From NCBI GenBank assembly GCA_025200525.1, contig CM045768.1, forward strand, positions 51,468,925-51,532,924: 64,000 nt of DNA. Direction: 5' to 3'. A program made the position numbers and the translations under genes. The notes beneath the pieces were generated by a model. The model searched no databases and was not told the DNA's origin. It saw only the letters and a program-made list of their open reading frames with translations. Below, in pieces: positions 58,301-64,000 of this stretch. Source of the stretch: Camellia lanceoleosa. Its lineage: Eukaryota > Streptophyta > Magnoliopsida > Ericales > Theaceae. How positions within the stretch are numbered: position 1 is the first letter of the stretch; each line of letters opens with the position of its first letter.

Positions 58301-61004
58301 TCTTCTTTACCACTACTGTATTTGAAAGCCACGTTGGATAATTGACTTCTCTGATGGCCTTGGCTTCCAGGAGTCTGTCTACTTCTTTATCCACTGCTTC
58401 GACGTGCATTAATGTCGGTCTTCTAGCTCGCTGTATCACAGGTTTCACCGATCTGTCGACATTCAGTCTGTGACATGTGACCTCGGGGTCAATGCCAGGC
58501 ATTTCATAAGGTGTCCAGGCGAACACCTCTATGTTTGTTCTTAAAAATGCTTCTAGTTCTTTCTCTTCTTCTTCGGCTAAGCCTGATCCGAGAAAAAAAA
58601 AGCGTTCTTCGTCGCCCTCCCGGACGAGGATTTTCTTTAGTGATTCCTCACTCTTTTCGGTCGGCTCCTTGTTGACATCATCTAGGACTTCCATGTCCTC
58701 ATCTTCGATCTTTGCCTTTGTTGGTTCTTGAACATTGCAGGTGGTCTTCATTGCTGCCATGGAGCAATTCTTTGCCTGCAGTTGATCTCCTCTGACCGCT
58801 TCAATCCCATGTTCTATTGGGAAGCGCAGTAGTTCGTGCAATGTTGAGGGGACTGCCCCCATTGCATGCAACCATGGCCTTCCCAATATGATGTTGTAAA
58901 GGGAAGGCGTGTCAATCACGATGAATTCGGTCCTGATCTTCTTAGTGCCTGCTTGTACTTCCAAGTTTGTAGCGCCCAGTGGCCACGTCGGCATTCCATT
59001 GAAGCTGACCATCGGGCCATTCGATTGCTCCAGGTCGTCTGGGTGAAGGCCTAGCTTATTGTAACATCTAACGTACATGATGTCACAAGAGCTGCCTTGA
59101 TCTATCAGGATGCGTTTCACTTGGCACTCCCCAACTTGGAGGGATACTACTAAGGAATCATTATGTGGGTGCTGGACCATCTCTAGGTCGGCCTCGGTGA
59201 AGGTTATCAGTGGACCTTGGCACTCTTCAGGCCGAAGTCGTTTCTGTCCGACCTGATTTACGTACTGCAAGTGCTTTACTCTTTGGGTTTCCCCCCGGAT
59301 GTCGTTTTCATTTACCTTGGAGTGAATTACGTTTACTATTCGAGGTCCTTCTGCCCGAGGTTGCGGAGGTGGCGGGGCTGCTGGAGCTTGAGGCAATCTT
59401 GCCTGTTCTTTTCTTGTTCTAGTTTCATCGACAAGCTCTCTCAGGTGGCCTTGCCTCACCAAATCTTCCAAGTGTGCTTTTAGGGCTCTGCAGCCCTGTG
59501 TTGTATGCCTGTTTTCATTGTGATAAGAACAATGTCTGTCCATGTTTCTTCCCATAAACTCCCCTGGTTCCCTCGCTGGTGTTTTGAAGTAGGGCTGGCT
59601 CCGAATTTTTCCTAGGACTTTCTGGATTGGAATTCGGAACACGGTCGTTACTGCTTGTTTTGCCCTCAATTCTATTTCCGATTTGCTGAATCCGTTGTTA
59701 CTTCGGCTTCGTTTTGGCAAGCCGTTCCCTTTTTCCTGTTTGACTTTCTTGTGGGCCGACGTATCTTCCTCGGCTCTGGCATACTTCTCAATTCTCGCCA
59801 TGAGTTCTTCCATGCTTTTTGGCAATGTATTTGCCAAAGATTTCCGCAGTGAACAATCTTCTTTCAAGCCGTTCTTGAAAGACACGACCGCTACCTCCTG
59901 GTTGCACTCAGGTATTCGGTTGAACACCTCGTAGTATCTTTTTGCATAGGCCCTAAGGCCTTCATCCTTGCTGATCTTCAAAGCCATTAGGGCGTCCACC
60001 CTTAATGGCTGTAACTTGTTCGTCACGAACCTGGCCACAAACATCTCGGCCAGGCCTTCCCATGTCTTTACGCTTCCCTTCGGTAATTTATGGAACCAAT
60101 CTGATGCAATCTCCCCAAAGGACGAGGGGATAACTTTGCAGAGTAAAGGCTCGTTTCCACTATATAACGCCATTGAGTTTAAAAATAGTCCAACGTGGAA
60201 GTTAGGGTCTGACTTACCATCGTATATTTGAAACCTCGGCATGCTGAATCTTTTTGGCGCTACAAATTTGTCCAATTCTACCGAGAATGGTGTCCTCGAC
60301 TTGACGGGTGAGGTTACCTCGGCTTCAGCGTTCTGTTCTTTCCTCTTGAGGTAGTTTCTCAGGTCTTCTTTGCTCTTCCCCGGAGCTCGGCTATCTTTGG
60401 ACTTCAGTCTCTTCGGTATACTACTCTCGGCCTCGTGATGGGCCTGCTTCGATCTTTCTCCATGGGTTGTGTCAAAGCAGAGCGTCTGCCCTGGAATGTG
60501 CCGATGTCCTCTATGTTCCTGATCCTTCGTATGATACGTCCTCTGTGACTTCTCTCGTTCAGGCTCCTTCACCGACTTTGGATGAGAGTGCCTTTTGCTC
60601 TTTGAGTGTTATGGTGTTTCAGGAATTATTTTCCTTTCTCTCTTCTGTGTATTAGCTGCTGGGATTGGCGTGTCCTGCAGCGGGTATGGTGGCTGCATGA
60701 CATTGTTTTGCATCATGAAGTTGACGACCGACTGCAGGTCGGCCAACTTGTCTGCCAATTCTTTTACTTCCTCATCTCTCCGTAGGCACCTATCCCTCTA
60801 TACCTAGAGGTTGTCTTCATTGTAGTATCTGCCCTGGTCTGTTTTCTTCGAAGTGTCGCCCTCCTGGACGACGTCCTTTCCTCCGTGCCCCTAGCTACGG
60901 GCTTCTTCGTTGTGGTTGTTTCCTTCGACGTCAAGGTCGATAGGCCTGCCACTCCTAGTGGGAGCGTCGCCCCCAACCTTTTCGTTTTGTGCGTTACTGG
61001 CCAT
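55351..61004 (-). pseudogene. gag-pol of element C, nearly complete but with breaks
   Basis: Start MASNAQNEKVGG at 61004. N-terminal gag has stops (about 60790-60890). 60572-58182 is open for 796 codons: gag core (FQIYDGKSDPNFHVGLFLNS), a Cys/His segment (CSYHNENRHTTQGCRALKAH), protease (ILIDQGSSCDIM) and the RT start. A frameshift occurs near 58245. RT continues at 58212-57844 with [13 protein letters not shown]-linked RNase H at 57672-57283 ends at a TGA where Trp is expected; archaeal-type RNase H follows at 57279-56440 (FVDGSSNRQEAGAG, NEAEYEALIAGL); the integrase His/Cys part is at about 56390-56280, and the core and C-terminus at 56187-55351 (IVADNGTQFDS, SNGQAEASN). About five lesions, so not autonomous as it stands. 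Confidence 0.93.
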
Positions 61005-61039
61005 TTATTCGTCTTTCTTTCCCACAGACGGTACCAAAT

Positions 61040-62059
61040 TGTGTGAGTGATTTTCCGATCACACTGCTGTCCTTAGGAATTCAGCTGTAGAACACAGACA
61101 GAATAGATGGCACCTTGCTGTCCTGCACAGAAAGAAAAGGCTCCGGCGGTAGTTCTTCCACCCGGGGGTACTCCGACGATCAAGTCAGTATATCTCTCAA
61201 AGATAATCTAGTATTCAACTCACAAGCTTGAGTCTTAAAAACATACCTTTGACCCATGGGGGTGCCTCTCTTTTATAGCCATTACAATCCTAGTCCCAAT
61301 AGGAGCCTAACTCCAGTGGACTCAGAATTATTGCTAACCTGGAACTCCCAATGGGTTTAGGACAAGAACTCTCCAAGGCCATGTTTGATTGGGGGTTTGG
61401 GAGGGTGGATTGGATTAGCAATCCGTGGGACCCACCAAACCCTTGTTTGGATGCAATACAATGTGATAGGATTAGTAGTGAAGGGGGCTTAGTAATCCCC
61501 CTCCATAGGGGGATTAGCTTGGGTGAATTTTAGGTGGGATTAGAAAAATAGTGAGGGGATTGAGTCTATTTTATATAAAAAATTTATTATTTTAATTTTA
61601 TTTTTTTTTACCAAGTGCTCCTATTTGTTTTAATATTTGTTTTAATTTTTTTTAATATAGAAATAATTTATTTATTTATTTTATATAAAAATAATTTAAC
61701 AATCCCATCACTAATCATCTCCTACACTATCATCAAAACAAACACACTTTTACTTAATCCCCTCACTAACAATCCACACATTAACAATCTCTTCACTAAC
61801 AATCCTCTCACTAATAATCCCATCCAACCTAATCTGCCAAACAAACGTGACCCAAGAGTTTTACCATTATCCAAACTGAAGTCTTCTCCTAATCTGGGAC
61901 TCCTGTTCTTTTATCCGCTTATTCCGAATTCCGATATCCTCGGAGATAACCTCGGCAACCTCGAGATCACCTCGGCGTATTTACCACGACACGTGGAACC
62001 TCGGCTGACACGTCGGCGTCACCATGCCACGTGTTGATACTCAGAAATATATCCCCACA
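61040..62059 (-). repeat. Element C 5' LTR, interrupted by a MITE
   Basis: From TGTGTGAGTGATTTTCCG to AATATATCCCCACA on the plus strand, homologous to the element A LTR. About 541 bp remain after removing the 474-bp insertion and its 5-bp duplication. The primer-binding site lies just left of it (61020-61038, minus strand TTGGTACCGTCTGTGGG). Confidence 0.88.
61378..61851. mobile_element. MITE inside the element C LTR (474 bp)
   Basis: Ends GCCATGTTTGATTGG and, reverse-complemented, GTCACGTTTGTTTGG. CCAAG on both sides (61373-61377, 61852-61856). Absent from the element A LTRs at the matching point (CTCTCTAAGAGTCTTA). It arrived after element C. TTGTTTGGAT-type inner words resemble 21469-21500. 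Confidence 0.78.
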
Positions 62060-62384
62060 CTTCTCTCTCCCACTCTCAGATGATACACGACATACACAGC
62101 ACAAGATGAAAGAATAAAGAAAAGAGAAGCACACAGCTTCTCTGGTGGAGGAAATAAACCAGAGCCTCCCATCTCTCTCTGCTGGGTCTCTCTCTCTGCA
62201 ATATACCACCAAACTCTCTCCCTCACGGCACTACCTACTATAATATCATCTTCGCCGGTGTCAACTCCACCACCAGCTGCTCCACCTGCTCAGGTTTCGG
62301 CCCCAGCTCCAAGCAAGAAGCCAAAATCTTCATCATCGTTATCATCATCATCTCCCTCCTCTCTCTCTCAGCAGTGCAAAGCTA
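62060..62384 (+). other. Ser/Pro-rich exon-like sequence of unknown origin
   Basis: CT-rich leader-like sequence (62060-62230) followed by an open stretch encoding STPPPAAPPAQVSAPAPSKK then PKSSSSLSSSSPSSL. It runs directly into the PHR-like fragment, possibly as one degenerate transcript. No family assigned. Confidence 0.35.
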
Positions 62385-62565
62385 CCCAACTCTCAACAGG
62401 TTTGCATGGAGAGGGAATTTAACACAAATTCTCCGTCTCTTCATTCTTCTTTTCTCTCGAACAGTGGGGTTGTTGGTCCTATGTTCTCCCTTACCTCAGG
62501 ATGCTTCAATAATCTTCATCTCTCTTACTTTGCACCTCCTGAAAAGCATTCAAGAAAGCGTGTTG
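62385..62565 (+). pseudogene. Fragment similar to PHR-type (MYB-CC) phosphate-response regulator gene
   Basis: One frame from about 62398 encodes VCMEREFNTNSPSLHSSF then LSNSGVVGPMFSLTSGCF and LHLSYFAPPEKHSR. This resembles the conserved N-terminal part of plant PHR/PHL proteins (QVSMERE..., SNSGAVGHIFSSSSGFSSDLHFSS, P-EKHSR). The MYB and coiled-coil domains are not present, and the frame closes at about 62580. A different frame stays open to 62688 with no match I know. Probably a relic or captured piece. Confidence 0.5.
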
Positions 62566-62689
62566 AACAACATAACTGAGATCCATCATGTGAATGTTGG
62601 CTTAAATTCGGCTGGAGCATACCTCACTGATGCAGATATAATTGAAAGAATGTCCAAGTGGACAACTACAGAAAGAATGTTTAATTAGG

Positions 62690-63180
62690 TTAATTAATGT
62701 AAATTAAGTAGATTAGTTAATTAGTGTAATTTATAATTAATTAATTAATTAGTGTAAATTAATTTTTTAGTTCCAAATTGTAATAATTAGATAGAATAAT
62801 TAATGAGTTTAATTATTAATTAGGTAGTCATAATTATTTAATTAGAGTAATTATTTAATTAGTTATTCCATTAGATAAGTTATTTAATTTGATTAGCTAT
62901 TTAATTTTCATATTGTAATTAATTAGTTACCTAGTTTAAATTAGTTACTCTGTAATTAATTAATTAATATAGTTAGCTAATTAGTTTTGCATTGTACTTA
63001 TTTAATTAGCTTAAAACTAGTAATTTAAATTAGTTCATTATCATAATTACTTAATTCACTAGCTTAGCATAATTAATTATTTACTTGTTGTAATAATTAA
63101 TTAACTTAGATAACTAGCTTATTTATTCAAGTTTTGTAATAATTAGTTAAGTAATTTAGTTAGTTAGCTAGCTAATTCAT
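62690..63180. repeat. TTAAT-rich degenerate tandem sequence
   Basis: Nearly 500 bp of TTAATTAG, TAATTAATTAATTAG and AATTAGTTA words, almost lacking C and G. Probably a decayed short tandem repeat. Confidence 0.7.
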
Positions 63181-63730
63181 TCAGACCCTCCTGTGCGAGG
63201 GCAAACAAACTTGTAATAATATGTATCTCTTCCAACCCCACGTCTTTCTCCATTTTATTTACCAGCTTATGATGGTTAGATTAGGGACATCATGTTTAAT
63301 TTAGCATGCTTCATGTATTGCATCCACTTGTATTGCATGCGCCAAGACTTGGTTCATCATTCTAATTCGCATTGTCGTTTCAATATTTCTCTGAATACAT
63401 GCTTAGGCCATGTACGATTAAATCATTTCATATGCCATATTAGTAGCTGAGCCTAGTAAATTGCATATCACATGTGTTGTATAGGAATCATTCATATTTT
63501 CTAACTTTGTTTTATAGTTGTTCATGGACGCCAAGAATATGTGCGTTGTTATGTTTTAGCATCCCGCTTGCACATAATTTTCTTATTATGTTTAGTATTC
63601 TGCCATGAGCTAATTACTTAAATGATAAACTGTTTGAATGCCTGTGTATGAAGACTTGTTTGCTTAAATTGGAATGATTTAAAGATTGTACGTCTTAAGC
63701 TCACTTTGTAGTGACAAATTCACAAACTGT
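63181..63730. other. Spacer
   Basis: No gene or recognised repeat seen. Confidence 0.4.
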
Positions 63731-64000
63731 AGGCCTTGTTTGGGTACTCCCAAATAATTCAAAAAGCCAAAAAATTACTCAAAAAGTTAAAAAGTTAACA
63801 CTATTCACCAAAAGTCAACAATTACGGCTGCACAACTCCCAATTCAAATTTTCCTCTAAAAACTAATTTTCACAATTTTTTATTACACATTTTTCCATAA
63901 AAAGTCAAAAAGTTAACCCAAACATCCATATTTTCAATCTCAATTTTTTAGTCAAAAAAGACAAAAAGTGCACTTATTTAGTCTTCCCAAACTTGGCCTT
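63731..64000. mobile_element. hAT-like MITE at the right edge
   Basis: The left end AGGCCTTGTTTGGGTACTC and right end reverse-complemented AAGGCCAAGTTTGGGAAG are inverted. The inside is rich in AAAAAGTTAAAAAG and its complement. The right end coincides with the window edge, so its flank is not visible. Confidence 0.65.

Larger units (their letters stand above)
54210..62059 (-). mobile_element. Element C: Tat-lineage Ty3/gypsy retrotransposon, truncated at the 3' side
   Basis: The 5' LTR (61040-62059, itself interrupted) and a gag-pol region (55351-61004) are on the minus strand, followed by hairpin tandem repeats (54210-55200). The downstream non-coding region, antisense gene and 3' LTR seen in B are missing; similarity to element A ends at about 54210. 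It is the least damaged coding copy of the family here, with 796 open codons through gag, protease and the start of RT. Confidence 0.9.

Noticed and set aside
59210..60231. Several plus-strand open frames opposite element C gag
   Set aside because: Antisense shadows of the long open gag-protease frame on the minus strand.
1..64000. tRNA, rRNA or other RNA genes
   Set aside because: No cloverleaf-like or ribosomal sequence recognised by eye. A tRNA and Rfam covariance scan would be needed to exclude small RNAs.

Overview
The window reads as nuclear DNA of a flowering plant, most likely a eudicot. It is AT-rich, its genes have plant-style introns, one gene belongs to the plant-specific DUF674 family, and most of the sequence is Ty3/gypsy retrotransposons of the Tat lineage plus CACTA, Mutator-like, hAT and Harbinger-type DNA elements. 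I cannot name the species.

Only two host genes look functional. Both are on the minus strand. The left edge (1-142) carries the first coding codons of a neutral ceramidase, with a 5'-UTR intron, a UTR exon and a TATA box out to about 2.43 kb. At 16798-21279 I can build a complete four-exon DUF674-family gene (456 codons plus stop, all introns in phase 0).

The rest is layered mobile DNA. (1) 1.4-9.8 kb holds small fold-back elements in AT-rich spacer, including a 1.44 kb element with a perfect 9-bp target duplication (8369-9808). (2) 10624-16425 is a gag-pol-less LTR element ('A', minus strand) filled with hairpin-forming tandem repeats. (3) 21613-24945 is a Pack-MULE: Mutator-type ends about 200 bp long enclose broken pieces of three unrelated host genes (PFP beta subunit, LAZ1/TMEM184-like, ubiquitin-hydrolase-like). 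(4) 25122-26102 is an hAT-type element, followed by several MITEs. (5) 29568-37634 is a CACTA element with TTA target duplications and no visible transposase; it carries pieces of an F-box gene and a TMCO4/DUF726 gene. (6) 38791-50707 is a structurally complete, coding-dead Tat-lineage retrotransposon ('B', plus strand) with 540-bp LTRs and a spliced antisense accessory gene. (7) 51.1-53.5 kb contains four small insertions whose edges can be read from a duplicated host segment or from target duplications. (8) 54210-62059 is a third Tat element ('C', minus strand), truncated at its 3' end next to a CACTA-type end. (9) 62.1-64 kb has a small PHR-like gene fragment, an AT-rich repeat and a terminal MITE.

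Elements A, B and C are relatives. They share LTR edges, the sequence after the primer-binding site and related hairpin repeats. B and C retain gag-pol with two RNase H modules; A has lost it. The best candidates for unusual biology are the two gene-capturing DNA transposons, the spliced antisense gene of B, and the hairpin satellite arrays of the Tat family. No CRISPR arrays, bacterial operons or RNA genes were recognised.
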